Part shown: positions 1 through 8,228 of the stretch, one piece after another
Layout of the letters: each line of letters opens with the position of its first letter
How positions within the stretch are numbered: position 1 is the first letter of the stretch
Assembly (NCBI GenBank): GCA_919902045.1
Contig: CAKKSP010000046.1
Coordinates: forward strand, 1 to 34,751
Reading direction: 5' to 3'
Length of the DNA stretch: 34,751 nucleotides
DNA from: Omnitrophica bacterium GWA2_41_15
Lineage (GTDB): Bacteria; Omnitrophota; Gorgyraeia; Gygaellales; Profunditerraquicolaceae
Made by a program: the position numbers and the translations under genes
The notes under the pieces: generated by a model
The model's database searches: none
Seen by the model: the letters and a program-made list of their open reading frames with translations, nothing else
Told to the model about the DNA's origin: nothing

Positions 1-2
1 AC

Positions 3-75
3 GCGGGAGTGGCTCAGTTGGTAGAGCGCAACCTTGCCAAGGTTGATGTCACGGGTTCGAACCCCGTCTCCCGCT
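3..75 (+). tRNA. tRNA-Gly (anticodon GCC)
   Basis: A complete cloverleaf can be folded. The acceptor stem GCGGGAG pairs with CTCCCGC, the D-arm contains GGCTCAGTTGGTAGAGC, and the T-arm contains GGTTCGAACCCC. The anticodon stem CAACC/GGTTG closes the loop TTGCCAA, giving anticodon GCC (glycine). CCA is not encoded after the discriminator T. The gene starts two bases into the window, so its promoter lies outside. The next gene is about 190 nt downstream. Confidence 0.97.
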
Positions 76-78
76 TAG

Positions 79-107
79 AATTTCCCCTAATTTACTGTTG
101 GGAAATT
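79..107 (+). other. Inverted repeat just after the tRNA (possible weak terminator or processing hairpin)
   Basis: AATTTCCC and GGGAAATT are perfect 8-base inverted arms around a 13-nt loop, starting four bases after the tRNA. There is no T-run behind it, so a classical intrinsic terminator is not supported. It could be a tRNA 3'-processing structure or the first stem of the leader that follows. Confidence 0.4.
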
Positions 108-120
108 CATCCCGAAGCTA

Positions 121-242
121 GCGCAGAGGCGCACACCAGCGCATCCTATAAAGCTGGGTGCTGCGAAATAAATTATCGAGCCGTCTGGACAAAGGCCGAC
201 GGTGAAATAATTTATGAGCGCTTACGCGAGGGGGTAGAATAA
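121..242 (+). ncRNA. Putative structured leader upstream of the EIIA gene
   Basis: The roughly 190-nt gap between tRNA-Gly and the EIIA gene has no convincing gene but is rich in inverted repeats. CACCAGC near 134 can pair with GCTGGGTG near 153 with one bulge. ATAAATTAT (168-176) pairs perfectly with ATAATTTAT (207-215) and encloses CCGTC (181-185) paired with GACGG (198-202). The nested stems suggest a folded 5' leader or small RNA. I recognise no known riboswitch class in it. The ORF-track reading of this region runs through the tRNA and is not accepted as a gene. Confidence 0.35.
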
Positions 243-268
243 ATAAACTCCAGGAGGTATTCCTTAAC

Positions 269-739
269 ATGAAAATCAGCGAATTTCTTTCCGAGAAAGC
301 AATATTCACCGATATCAAAGCTACTAAAAAGGAAGATGTGCTTAAAGAGCTGGTAGAGTTGCTTGGGAATTCAGGCGAAATCGATAAGCGTTGTACTACA
401 AAAATTCTTACTGCTCTTATGGCTAGAGAATCTCTAGGTTCAACTGCCATCGGACAGGGGGTTGCTATTCCGCATGCTAAAGTTGACTGTGTATCAAAGC
501 TTATTGCGGCTTTCGGCCTTTCCCGCAAAGGAGTAGAGTTTGATTCCTTAGATGGTGAACCGGCATACATTTTTTTTCTTTTGGTTGCGCCTCAAGATTC
601 CGCCGGCCCGCATTTAAAAGCTTTGGCGCGCATCGCCCGTCTTTTAAAAGATAAATACTTCCGGGATAGCCTGCGCTCATGTCAGGATGAAAAATCTGTT
701 ATAAAGATTGTCACCCAGGAAGATGAAAAAAAATTTTAA
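269..739 (+). CDS. ptsN: PTS EIIA domain protein, fructose/nitrogen-regulatory type (PtsN-like)
   Basis: A 156-residue single-domain EIIA of the fructose/mannitol/Ntr family. The phospho-accepting histidine is His69 in GVAIPHAK, and the family's ATALxxRExxGSTAIGxG-like region is visible just before it. In PTS-Ntr systems this protein takes phosphate from HPr and signals carbon, nitrogen or potassium status instead of transporting sugar. Length fits stand-alone PtsN. The start is ATG with AGGAGG about 11 nt upstream. It heads a run with a YvcK-like gene, HPr and enzyme I, and no EIIB/EIIC permease is nearby, which supports a regulatory role. A fructose-specific IIA component is the alternative. 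Confidence 0.88.
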   Translation: MKISEFLSEKAIFTDIKATKKEDVLKELVELLGNSGEIDKRCTTKILTALMARESLGSTAIGQGVAIPHAKVDCVSKLIAAFGLSRKGVEFDSLDGEPAYIFFLLVAPQDSAGPHLKALARIARLLKDKYFRDSLRSCQDEKSVIKIVTQEDEKKF

Positions 740-1988
740 ATTTCAAGAGATTTATTCCCATCTAAACGGAATTTTTAAATGGCTTTACCCGGGGATCGGG
801 ATTAAACGCTGGATAGGCCTTGCTAGTTTTGGCGTATTGCTGATTGCTTATGGATCGAGCCGTTTACACAGCGAGGATTTTTGGGTTATCCAGATACTTG
901 ATGGATTAGTAGTTTTTTCAGGATTAGTGCTTTTGATCCTTGGCGTAAAACACATGGTACGATCTTTTGTGATGGCGATCTCGCCTGTTTCAAAAGATAC
1001 CGGCCTTGTCGATATATTAGTACAGAGAAAACATTTAAGCCGTGGCTCACGTATAGCGGTAGTTGGCGGCGGTACAGGGCTTTCGGTACTTTTAACCGGG
1101 CTTAAGGAATATACTTCAAATATTTCTGCGATTGTGACTGTTGCTGATGACGGAGGATCATCTGGCAGGCTTCGCCAGCAATTTGATATATTACCTCCGG
1201 GAGATATTCGTAACTGCCTGGTCGCCTTAGCAGATGCGCCGGTTTTGTTGCGTGATCTTTTTCAGTTCCGTTTTGATAAAAGTTCTGAGCTTTCCGGGCA
1301 CAGTTTCGGAAATCTTTTTATTACTGCAATGACCCGGGTTACCGGAGATTTTGAAAAGGCGATCAAAGAAACCAGCCGGGTATTAGCTTTACGCGGGGAA
1401 GTTATCCCCTCAACTTTAACCAATGTAGTTTTAGAGGCGCTCCATAAGGATGGTACGGTTACAGTAGGGGAAGAAAAAATACCTAAGGCGCACAAGCCTA
1501 TTGATCGGGTAATGCTTAAGCCGCAGCATCCTCAGGCAACACCTGAAGCAATCAGGGCGATTGAAGAAGCGCAATTGATTGTGCTTGGGCCCGGATCTTT
1601 ATATACAAGTATTATACCGAATCTACTTATTAAAGAAATTACCGAAGCAATAGTGGCTTCCAGTGCTCTTAAAGTATATATATGCAATGTCATGACTCAG
1701 CCCGGAGAAACCGATAATTTAAGTGTTTCCGGGCATATTAAAACGCTGATTAATCATAGCCATCCAAGGATTTTTGATTATTGTATAGTAAATACCGGAG
1801 AGATATCTCAGGAGATTTTAAAAAAATATGCCCAGGATGGTTCTTTTCCGGTAACAAATGATGCCAAAAGAATTGAAGGAATGGGGTATAGGGTGATAGG
1901 AGAAGATATTATACTTACAGAGGATGTGGTGCGTCATGACCCGCTTAAACTTGCCAAGATAATCGTTGGTTTTATAGAAGAGATATAA
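723..1988 (+). CDS. YvcK/CofD-family gluconeogenesis-factor-like protein with N-terminal membrane anchor
   Basis: About 421 residues. The first 80 residues contain two predicted membrane helices (roughly 30-46 and 57-77). The YvcK/CofD-like domain follows, with GGGTG at 115-119, then VTVADDGGSSGRLR and PPGDIRNCLVALA, both hallmarks of the YvcK family. YvcK of Bacillus binds UDP-sugars and is needed for growth on gluconeogenic carbon and for cell-wall homeostasis; that role is transferred by family. I chose ATG 723 over the track's TTG 708 because MKKNFK is a natural N-terminus and AGGA lies just upstream. It overlaps ptsN by 17 nt, implying translational coupling. The membrane anchor is absent from the cytoplasmic Bacillus protein. 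Confidence 0.88.
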   Translation: MKKNFKFQEIYSHLNGIFKWLYPGIGIKRWIGLASFGVLLIAYGSSRLHSEDFWVIQILDGLVVFSGLVLLILGVKHMVRSFVMAISPVSKDTGLVDILVQRKHLSRGSRIAVVGGGTGLSVLLTGLKEYTSNISAIVTVADDGGSSGRLRQQFDILPPGDIRNCLVALADAPVLLRDLFQFRFDKSSELSGHSFGNLFITAMTRVTGDFEKAIKETSRVLALRGEVIPSTLTNVVLEALHKDGTVTVGEEKIPKAHKPIDRVMLKPQHPQATPEAIRAIEEAQLIVLGPGSLYTSIIPNLLIKEITEAIVASSALKVYICNVMTQPGETDNLSVSGHIKTLINHSHPRIFDYCIVNTGEISQEILKKYAQDGSFPVTNDAKRIEGMGYRVIGEDIILTEDVVRHDPLKLAKIIVGFIEEI

Positions 1989-2007
1989 TTTGATGGAAGG
2001 TAATAAT

Positions 2008-2271
2008 ATGCCGTTGGTACGAAAAGAAGTAATAGTTAAAAATAAGCAGGGCCTGCATGCCCGGCCAGCTGCATTATTTGTGCAGGTGGCAAATAAATTT
2101 GATTCTCGTATTGTTGTGCGCCGGGAACAGGAAGAAGTAAACGGAAAATCCATTATGGGAATCCTTACTTTAGGCGCAGAGCAGGGGAGTATGATAATTA
2201 TTGAAGCAGATGGTGATGATGCTAGTAATGCAGTATTGGAACTTGAAAAAATTATAAATAGCGAGGAATAA
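2008..2271 (+). CDS. ptsH: Phosphocarrier protein HPr
   Basis: An 87-residue HPr, the normal family length. The active-site histidine is His17 in NKQGLHARPAA, phosphorylated by enzyme I on N-delta. Ser48 in NGKSIMGILTLGA corresponds to the regulatory Ser46 of Gram-positive HPr, the target of HPr kinase; no hprK gene is in the window. I chose ATG 2008 because GGAAGG lies 7 nt upstream and the protein then starts MPLVRKEV like typical HPr; the track's TTG start adds six unsupported residues. It sits between the YvcK-like gene and ptsI, with 6 nt to ptsI. Confidence 0.96.
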   Translation: MPLVRKEVIVKNKQGLHARPAALFVQVANKFDSRIVVRREQEEVNGKSIMGILTLGAEQGSMIIIEADGDDASNAVLELEKIINSEE

Positions 2272-2277
2272 AAAGAA

Positions 2278-4008
2278 ATGCTTAAGTTTAAAGGAATTGC
2301 TGCTGCTCCTGGTATCAGCGTAGGAAAAGCCTTACGTATTGATAAGGAAGATTTGATTGTCCCTAAAACCGCTATAAGGCAAGAAGACGTCCCTTTCCAA
2401 ATACAGCTTTTTGAAGAAGCCCTGATACAGACCCGCAGAGAGATTATTGAATTACAAAAGCGCATTGCCACCGAGATGGGCCAGGATCAGGCGCAAATTT
2501 TTGATGCGCATCTTTTGGTCCTTGAGGACCGCATGCTTATTGAGGAGGTTATCTCTCGCCTTAAAAATGAACTCTTAAACGTTGCTTATATATTCCATGA
2601 AGTGCTAAAAAAATATATAGATGTATTCTCAAAGATCGAGGATGAGTACCTTAAAGAGCGCATGGCTGATGTTAATGACGTGGGCAAACGCGTTCTGCGT
2701 AGCCTATTAGGGAAGAAGCGCACACTGCTTGATGATGTGAAAGAAAAAGTAATTGTTGTGGCCCATGACTTATCACCGTCTGATACTGCCTCAATGCATA
2801 AGAAAAATGTTGCCGGGTTTGTAACTGACATCGGAGGTAAGACATCTCACACCGCAATTATGGCAAAGTCCCTTGAAATCCCGGCAGTAGTCGGTATAGA
2901 CGATATTACTGCCCGAGTAAAAAGCGGTGATTTGCTTATTATTGACGGCAGCATGGGAATGGTTATTCTTAATCCCGATGAAGAAACATTATCAGAATAT
3001 CAGCAGGAAGAAATTAAGTTAAGAGGTATTGCCGAGCGTTTTCTTACTGTCAAGGACCTTCCTGCGGTTACTACTGACGGTAAAGAAATAGAATTAAACG
3101 CTAATATTGAACTACCTGATGAGATCCCTTCGATCAAGCTGCATGGGGCTAAAGGTGTAGGGCTTTACCGTACGGAGTTTTTTTACATGAATCGCCGTGA
3201 TCTTCCTACCGAGGAAGAACATTATCAGGAATATAAATATGTTGCCGAGCAGATGGGGGATGGGCAGGTAGTTATACGTACCCTGGACTTAGGAGGAGAC
3301 AAATTTCTTTCTCAGTTTGAAATTCCGCGTGAGATGCAGCATTTCCTGGGATGGAGAGCAATCCGTTTTTGTCTTGCCCGCCCGGAAATTTTCAAAGTGC
3401 AATTAAGGGCGATTTTAAGGGCTTCTGTGCATGGCAAGCTTAAGCTTATGTATCCGATGATTTCCGGAATTGAAGAATTAAGGCAAGCGAATAAAATTTT
3501 AGAGGAGTCAAAAGAGGAATTGCGCAAGGAAGGAATACCTTTTGATAATAATATTGGAGTAGGAGTGATGATCGAGATTCCTTCGGCTGCGATTACCGCA
3601 GATATTTTAGCCAAGGAAGCGGATTTTTTTAGTATTGGTACAAATGATCTTATTCAATATTCGTTGGCAGTGGATAGGACTAATGAAAAAGTCGCCTATC
3701 TTTATGAGCCGGCGCATCCGGCAGTTTTACGCATGGTAAAAAATATTATTGATTCTGCTCATAGCGCAGGTATTTGGGTGGGCATGTGCGGTGAAATGGC
3801 TAGTGAGTCAGCTTTAGCCTTGATTCTCCTGGGATTGGGCTTAGATGAGTTTAGTATGCCTCCTGCGGCTTTACCGGAACTTAAATATATTATTCGTTCT
3901 GTAAGCCTGGTTCAGGCACAGGAGATCGCGCGAAAAGCCATGACATTTTTAACAGGAAAAGAAGTAGAAGAATTTTGTCAGTTAAAACTAAGAGAAATCT
4001 TAAGATGA
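2278..4008 (+). CDS. ptsI: Phosphoenolpyruvate-protein phosphotransferase (PTS enzyme I)
   Basis: At 576 residues this is a classical enzyme I without the N-terminal GAF domain of the PtsP type. It autophosphorylates from PEP and passes phosphate to HPr. The N-terminal domain carries the HPr-binding helices, then the swivelling phosphohistidine domain has His191 in GGKTSHTAIMAKS. The C-terminal PEP-binding barrel shows GLYRTEFFYM, FSIGTNDLIQY and the active-site Cys504 in GMCGEMAS. It follows ptsH by 6 nt and its stop overlaps the next start in ATGA. It presumably feeds HPr and the EIIA encoded upstream. Confidence 0.97.
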   Translation: MLKFKGIAAAPGISVGKALRIDKEDLIVPKTAIRQEDVPFQIQLFEEALIQTRREIIELQKRIATEMGQDQAQIFDAHLLVLEDRMLIEEVISRLKNELLNVAYIFHEVLKKYIDVFSKIEDEYLKERMADVNDVGKRVLRSLLGKKRTLLDDVKEKVIVVAHDLSPSDTASMHKKNVAGFVTDIGGKTSHTAIMAKSLEIPAVVGIDDITARVKSGDLLIIDGSMGMVILNPDEETLSEYQQEEIKLRGIAERFLTVKDLPAVTTDGKEIELNANIELPDEIPSIKLHGAKGVGLYRTEFFYMNRRDLPTEEEHYQEYKYVAEQMGDGQVVIRTLDLGGDKFLSQFEIPREMQHFLGWRAIRFCLARPEIFKVQLRAILRASVHGKLKLMYPMISGIEELRQANKILEESKEELRKEGIPFDNNIGVGVMIEIPSAAITADILAKEADFFSIGTNDLIQYSLAVDRTNEKVAYLYEPAHPAVLRMVKNIIDSAHSAGIWVGMCGEMASESALALILLGLGLDEFSMPPAALPELKYIIRSVSLVQAQEIARKAMTFLTGKEVEEFCQLKLREILR

Positions 4009-4751
4009 AGGCTTTAATTTTAGCTGCTGGCTATGCCAGGAGATTGTACCCGTTGACCAAGTATTTTCCTAAGCCGCTACTTTGTGTCGGCCATCAGCCG
4101 ATCATCAATTATATTATTGATAAACTGGTAAAAGTTAAAGATATAGACGAGATCATTATTGTCACTAACTCTAAATTTATTGGCCGCTTCCGGCAATGGA
4201 GGAAAAGTTTAGCAGGTTCTATCCCTATAAAACTAGTTGATGACCTGACTAAGGATATAGAGCACCGCCGGGGCGCAATCGGGGATATTAATTTTGTCAT
4301 AAAAAGGCTCCGCTTAAAAGATGATCTTTTAGTTATTGGCGGAGATAATATCTTTGACGGTGATTTAGAAAAATTTTTAACCTTTTCTAAAACAAAAAAA
4401 CCGCATCCTGTCATGGGTGTGTATGATATTAAGAGTTTAGTTAAAGCTCGTGAATATGGGGTAGTGAAGCTTAATAAAAATTTACAATTAGTAGAATTTT
4501 TTGAAAAACCCAAAAAGCCAGAATCAAAATTAGTGGCAATGTGTTTATATTATTTTCCCAGGCAAAAATTAAATCTGGTGAGTGACTATTTAAAAAGTAA
4601 AGTTAATAAGCATGATGCTACAGGTTTTTATATAGAGTGGCTTAAAAATAGAGAGCAGGTTTTTGGGTACGTATTTTCCGGCCGCTGGTATGATATTGGC
4701 CGTAAAGAGTTTTACAATAAGGCAAACCGGGATTTTAAAAAAGTTGTTTAA
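4005..4751 (+). CDS. Sugar-phosphate nucleotidyltransferase (NTP_transferase family)
   Basis: A 248-residue Rossmann-like nucleotidyltransferase. The N-terminus MKALILAAGYARRLYPLT is the nucleotide-binding signature of glucose-1-phosphate thymidylyl/uridylyl/mannose-1-phosphate guanylyltransferases, followed by KPLL. LVIGGDNIFDGDL holds the metal-binding aspartate, EFFEKPKKPES is the usual sugar-binding strand, and GRWYDIGR marks the C-terminal end. It joins a sugar 1-phosphate to an NTP; the actual sugar and base cannot be read from sequence. There is no left-handed helix acyltransferase extension. I use ATG 4005, which overlaps the ptsI stop (ATGA); the track's 3975 start would lie inside ptsI. 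Confidence 0.85.
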   Translation: MKALILAAGYARRLYPLTKYFPKPLLCVGHQPIINYIIDKLVKVKDIDEIIIVTNSKFIGRFRQWRKSLAGSIPIKLVDDLTKDIEHRRGAIGDINFVIKRLRLKDDLLVIGGDNIFDGDLEKFLTFSKTKKPHPVMGVYDIKSLVKAREYGVVKLNKNLQLVEFFEKPKKPESKLVAMCLYYFPRQKLNLVSDYLKSKVNKHDATGFYIEWLKNREQVFGYVFSGRWYDIGRKEFYNKANRDFKKVV

Positions 4752-4756
4752 CTAAT

Positions 4757-4801
4757 ACACCCGACACAAGCGGAATATGTGTCGGTGTTGTCTAACTGAC
4801 A
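4757..4801 (+). promoter_or_regulatory. Two-hairpin 45-nt element upstream of metK (copy 1)
   Basis: The segments in order are ACACCC, stem GACAC, 11-nt loop AAGCGGAATAT, stem GTGTC, GGTGT, stem TGTC, loop TAACT, stem GACA. CC and ACA of the first segment pair with GG and TGT of the fifth, leaving one C bulged, so hairpin 1 has about 10 pairs. Hairpin 2 follows immediately. The metK ribosome-binding site GGGGAGG begins six bases after the element. The same geometry recurs upstream of ilvC, porD and the rubrerythrin-like gene. Confidence 0.85.
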
Positions 4802-4820
4802 AAAAAGGGGAGGAATGGAA

Positions 4821-5990
4821 ATGCCAGCACGTAAGCATTTTTTTACTTCGGAATCTGTAGGTGAAGGGCATCCGGATAAGGTCTGCGATCAGATATCTGA
4901 TGCGATATTAGATGATGTTTTGCGTCAGGATCCTTATGGCCGTGTTGCCTGCGAAACTTACGTAACAATGGGGCTTTTAGTTGTTGGTGGTGAGATTACA
5001 ACCACAGGTTATGTTGATGTGCATAATCTTTGCCGTAAAGTCCTTGAAGATATCGGTTATACGCATCCAAAATACGGATTTGATTACCATACCTGCGCGA
5101 TAATTAATACAATTCATAGCCAGTCTCCTGATATCTCTCAGGGTGTAGATAAGGGAGGAGCAGGTGATCAGGGTTTTATGGTCGGATATGCTTGCAAAGA
5201 AACCGAAGAGTTAATGCCGCTTCCGATAATGCTTTCGCATAAATTGGTTGCGCGTTGTGCCCAGGTACGTCGCGAGGGGATTTTAAAATATCTTGGCCCG
5301 GATTGTAAATCACAGGTAACAGTAGAATACCATGATGGGGTGGTAAAACGCATTGATTCGGTAGTTATCGCTTGTCAGCATACCGAAGAAGTGCTCGATC
5401 AAACCGGCCAGATGATTACTAAAAAAGCGCGTCAGGAAATTATTGATCAGGTTGGGATGCCGATTATTAAAAAATACGCTGACAAACAAACTAAATTCTA
5501 TGTGAATGAGACGGGAAAATTTTTGATCGGAGGACCGCAATCCGACACCGGAATGACCGGAAGAAAAATTGTAGTAGATACATACGGTGGAGTCGCTGCA
5601 CCCGGTGGCGGAGCTTTTTCCGGTAAAGATCCGACTAAGGTTGATCGTTCCGCAGCTTATATGGCCCGATATGTGGCAAAGAATATTGTCGCAGCCGGCC
5701 TTGCGGAAAAATGCCTTATCCATGTTGCTTACGTTATCGGAAAAGCGGAGCCGCTTGCAGTAATGGTGGACACTTTTGGCACTAGTAAATATTCTGAAAC
5801 GCAATTGATTAAGCTGATCAATGATAATTTTGATCTTACTCCTCGCGGGATGATCAAAACATTAGACTTACTCAGGCCTATATATAAGAAGACTGCTTGT
5901 TACGGCCATTTCGGCAGGACTGAAGCGGAATTCAGCTGGGAGAATACGGATAAAGCTGTGACATTAAAGAAACAGGCGGGAAAATTATGA
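4821..5990 (+). CDS. metK: S-adenosylmethionine synthetase
   Basis: A 389-residue MetK, the typical bacterial length. It makes S-adenosylmethionine from methionine and ATP in the cytoplasm. The signatures [20 protein letters not shown] (N-terminal ATP/metal site), GAGDQG and [19 protein letters not shown] (phosphate-binding loop) are all intact. I prefer ATG 4821 (MPARKHFF) over ATG 4815 because GGGGAGG ends seven bases before 4821 but only one base before 4815. It lies downstream of the two-hairpin element and its stop overlaps ahcY in ATGA, so SAM production and SAH removal are translationally linked. Confidence 0.98.
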   Translation: MPARKHFFTSESVGEGHPDKVCDQISDAILDDVLRQDPYGRVACETYVTMGLLVVGGEITTTGYVDVHNLCRKVLEDIGYTHPKYGFDYHTCAIINTIHSQSPDISQGVDKGGAGDQGFMVGYACKETEELMPLPIMLSHKLVARCAQVRREGILKYLGPDCKSQVTVEYHDGVVKRIDSVVIACQHTEEVLDQTGQMITKKARQEIIDQVGMPIIKKYADKQTKFYVNETGKFLIGGPQSDTGMTGRKIVVDTYGGVAAPGGGAFSGKDPTKVDRSAAYMARYVAKNIVAAGLAEKCLIHVAYVIGKAEPLAVMVDTFGTSKYSETQLIKLINDNFDLTPRGMIKTLDLLRPIYKKTACYGHFGRTEAEFSWENTDKAVTLKKQAGKL

Positions 5991-7243
5991 ATTACGATAT
6001 CAAAGATATTAAATTAGCTGATAAAGGTAAATTGCGCATTGAATGGTCGCGGCAGAATATGCCGGTACTTGAGCTTATTTATGCGCGTTTTAAAAAAGAG
6101 ACTCCGCTTAAAGGATTAAAGATCGCTTGTTGCCTGCATGTTACTACTGAGACTGGTGCGTTAGCCGCAGTATTGCAGGTAGGCGGAGCAGAAACTTATA
6201 TTTGTGCTTCTAATCCGCTTTCAACACAAGATGATGTAGCAGCATCTTTAGTCAAACACTATAAAATCCCGACTTTCGCCATTAAGGGGGAAGATACCAA
6301 GACGTATTACCGGCATATTCAGGCAGTGCTTGCGGTTAAACCCGATATTACTATGGACGATGGTGCGGATTTAGTAAGCACTATTCATCATGCAACTCCG
6401 GATGTTTATCCGAATATCATCGGGGGCACAGAAGAAACCACAACCGGTGTTATCCGGTTACGCGCCTTAGCCAAAGAAGGAAAATTACGTTATCCGATTA
6501 TCGCGGTTAATGACGCAATGACCAAACATTTTTTCGATAATCGATATGGTACAGGCCAATCCACTATTGACGGTATAATCCGGGCTACAAATAAATTAAT
6601 TGCCGGAACAAATTTTGTCGTTTGTGGTTATGGCTGGTGCGGAAGAGGCCTTGCTATGCGGGCACAAGGAATGGGCGCCAATGTAATTGTTACCGAAATT
6701 GATCCACTTAAAGGCTTAGAAGCGGTTATGGACGGATATCGTGTAATGCCTATCGCTGAGGCAGCAAAAATCGGAGATATTTTTGTTACAGTAACCGGCG
6801 ATATTAATGTTATACGCAGAGAACATTTTAACGTAATGAAAAATGGCGCGATCATTTGTAATTCAGGGCATTTTAATGCGGAGATTGAAATTCCGGCATT
6901 AGAAAAGATGGCAAAATCCAAAAGGACGATCCGTGATTATACGGTTGAGTATGTATTAGGAAGCGGAAGAAAAATATACTTATTAGGAGAAGGCCGTTTG
7001 ATCAATCTTGCGGCTGCCGAAGGCCATCCGGCGCAGGTAATGGATATGTCTTTTGCAAATCAGGCCTTAGGTGTAGAGTATATGGTAAAAAATGCAGCTA
7101 AGTTAAATAAGGATGTTTATAAGGTTCCTGAGGATATTGATGCTAAGATCGCAGAGTTAAAGCTTAAATCTATGGGTATACGTATTGATACCCTGACTGC
7201 CGAACAAAAGAAATATCTTTCTAGTTGGGAAGCAGGAACGTAA
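5987..7243 (+). CDS. ahcY: Adenosylhomocysteinase (S-adenosylhomocysteine hydrolase)
   Basis: A 418-residue NAD-dependent enzyme that splits S-adenosylhomocysteine into homocysteine and adenosine. The N-terminal substrate domain contains [14 protein letters not shown] and MDDGADLVS. The Rossmann segment [21 protein letters not shown] binds [14 protein letters not shown] lies near the C-terminus. The short form lacks the insertion and the KYYRY tail of longer bacterial and eukaryotic enzymes, as in many archaeal and thermophile homologues. The start overlaps the metK stop by 4 nt. Together with MetK and the MetE-like protein encoded near 27 kb it could complete an activated-methyl cycle. Confidence 0.97.
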   Translation: MNYDIKDIKLADKGKLRIEWSRQNMPVLELIYARFKKETPLKGLKIACCLHVTTETGALAAVLQVGGAETYICASNPLSTQDDVAASLVKHYKIPTFAIKGEDTKTYYRHIQAVLAVKPDITMDDGADLVSTIHHATPDVYPNIIGGTEETTTGVIRLRALAKEGKLRYPIIAVNDAMTKHFFDNRYGTGQSTIDGIIRATNKLIAGTNFVVCGYGWCGRGLAMRAQGMGANVIVTEIDPLKGLEAVMDGYRVMPIAEAAKIGDIFVTVTGDINVIRREHFNVMKNGAIICNSGHFNAEIEIPALEKMAKSKRTIRDYTVEYVLGSGRKIYLLGEGRLINLAAAEGHPAQVMDMSFANQALGVEYMVKNAAKLNKDVYKVPEDIDAKIAELKLKSMGIRIDTLTAEQKKYLSSWEAGT

Positions 7244-7248
7244 TTTAA

Positions 7249-8214
7249 ATGGAAATTAAAAAAATAGCTATTATAACTGCCGGAGGAGATGCTCCGGGGA
7301 TGAATGCTGCTATCCGCGGCGTAGTTCGGTATGGATTAGCGAAAAAATTAGAGGTAATGGGAGTTTTTCGCGGATGGTGGGGCCTTATTAATGAAGAGCT
7401 TAAGAGCTTTGATCATCGGTCAGTGTCCGGAATCATTAATCAGGGAGGGACTATTTTGAAAACTGCCCGTTGCCCGGAATTCTTTACAGAAGAAGGAAAG
7501 CAGCGCGCATTTAATACCGTAAAAAAATACGGTATTGATGCTTTGGTTGTAATCGGCGGTAACGGAAGTTTTGGCGCAGCGCATGCTTTTTATAAAAGCC
7601 ATGGGATTCCCTCGATGGGAATTCCCGCCTCCATTGATAATGATATAAATGGGATTGATGAAACTATCGGCTGGGATACTGCGATAAATACCGCTTTAAA
7701 TGCAATTGATAATATCCGCGATACCGCTACTTCCATGGAAAGGGTGTTTGTGGTTGAGGTTATGGGCAGAGACTGCGGCCTTATAGCTTTAACTGTGGCG
7801 CTTGCCGGCGGTTGTGAAGAGGTTCTTATACCCGAACGTAAATTTAGCATAGAAAATATTTGTCATGAGATCGTAAACGGAAACCTTCGCGGGAAAATCA
7901 GCTGGATTTTGGTAGTTGCCGAAGGCACAGGAAAAGCCGAAGATATTTCCCGTCAGATTACCGAATTAACCACTCTTGAAACCAGGCAGGTTGTTTTAGG
8001 ACATATTCAACGCGGGGGCCGTCCTACTGCAGCAAGCCGCGAGCTTGCATTGCGTTTAAGTAAAGAATCTATAGATTGTCTTCTGGCAGGGCAAATAAAT
8101 AAAGTAGTTGGCTTATGTTGTAATAAGATTGTCGCGATACCATTAGAGACGGCAATTCAGAAAAAAGAAATCGATGTGGAAGGTATGTATCATTTAATAA
8201 AAACTTTAACCTAA
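7249..8214 (+). CDS. pfkA: 6-phosphofructokinase (probably ATP-dependent)
   Basis: A 321-residue PfkA-family protein that phosphorylates fructose 6-phosphate. GGDAPGMNAAIR is the N-terminal phosphate-binding loop. PASIDNDINGIDETIGWDTA carries the catalytic Asp130 and Asp132 (E. coli Asp127, Asp129). GHIQRGGRPTAASR is the C-terminal effector/substrate signature. Gly106 in GGNGS argues for ATP, since PPi enzymes have Asp there. Two deviations: Asn105 replaces the Mg-linked Asp103 of E. coli, and the usual PGTIDND reads PASIDND. It begins five bases after ahcY and is followed by the aldolase gene, making a glycolytic pair. Confidence 0.93.
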   Translation: MEIKKIAIITAGGDAPGMNAAIRGVVRYGLAKKLEVMGVFRGWWGLINEELKSFDHRSVSGIINQGGTILKTARCPEFFTEEGKQRAFNTVKKYGIDALVVIGGNGSFGAAHAFYKSHGIPSMGIPASIDNDINGIDETIGWDTAINTALNAIDNIRDTATSMERVFVVEVMGRDCGLIALTVALAGGCEEVLIPERKFSIENICHEIVNGNLRGKISWILVVAEGTGKAEDISRQITELTTLETRQVVLGHIQRGGRPTAASRELALRLSKESIDCLLAGQINKVVGLCCNKIVAIPLETAIQKKEIDVEGMYHLIKTLT

Positions 8215-8228
8215 GGAGCAATTTTAAA

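Noticed and set aside
9-242. 77-aa ORF starting inside tRNA-Gly
   Set aside because: It translates the tRNA, has no ribosome-binding site, and the rest lies in the inverted-repeat-rich leader. No family is recognisable.
118-570. 150-aa minus-strand ORF over the leader and EIIA gene
   Set aside because: It is a shadow of the well-supported ptsN frame, with no family motifs and a serine/arginine-rich composition. The same reasoning removes the other antisense and out-of-frame ORFs of the track.
4757-4801. SAM riboswitch upstream of metK
   Set aside because: The sequence lacks the motifs of the SAM riboswitch classes I know, and the same element precedes ilvC, porD and a rubrerythrin-like gene, which do not share SAM as a ligand.
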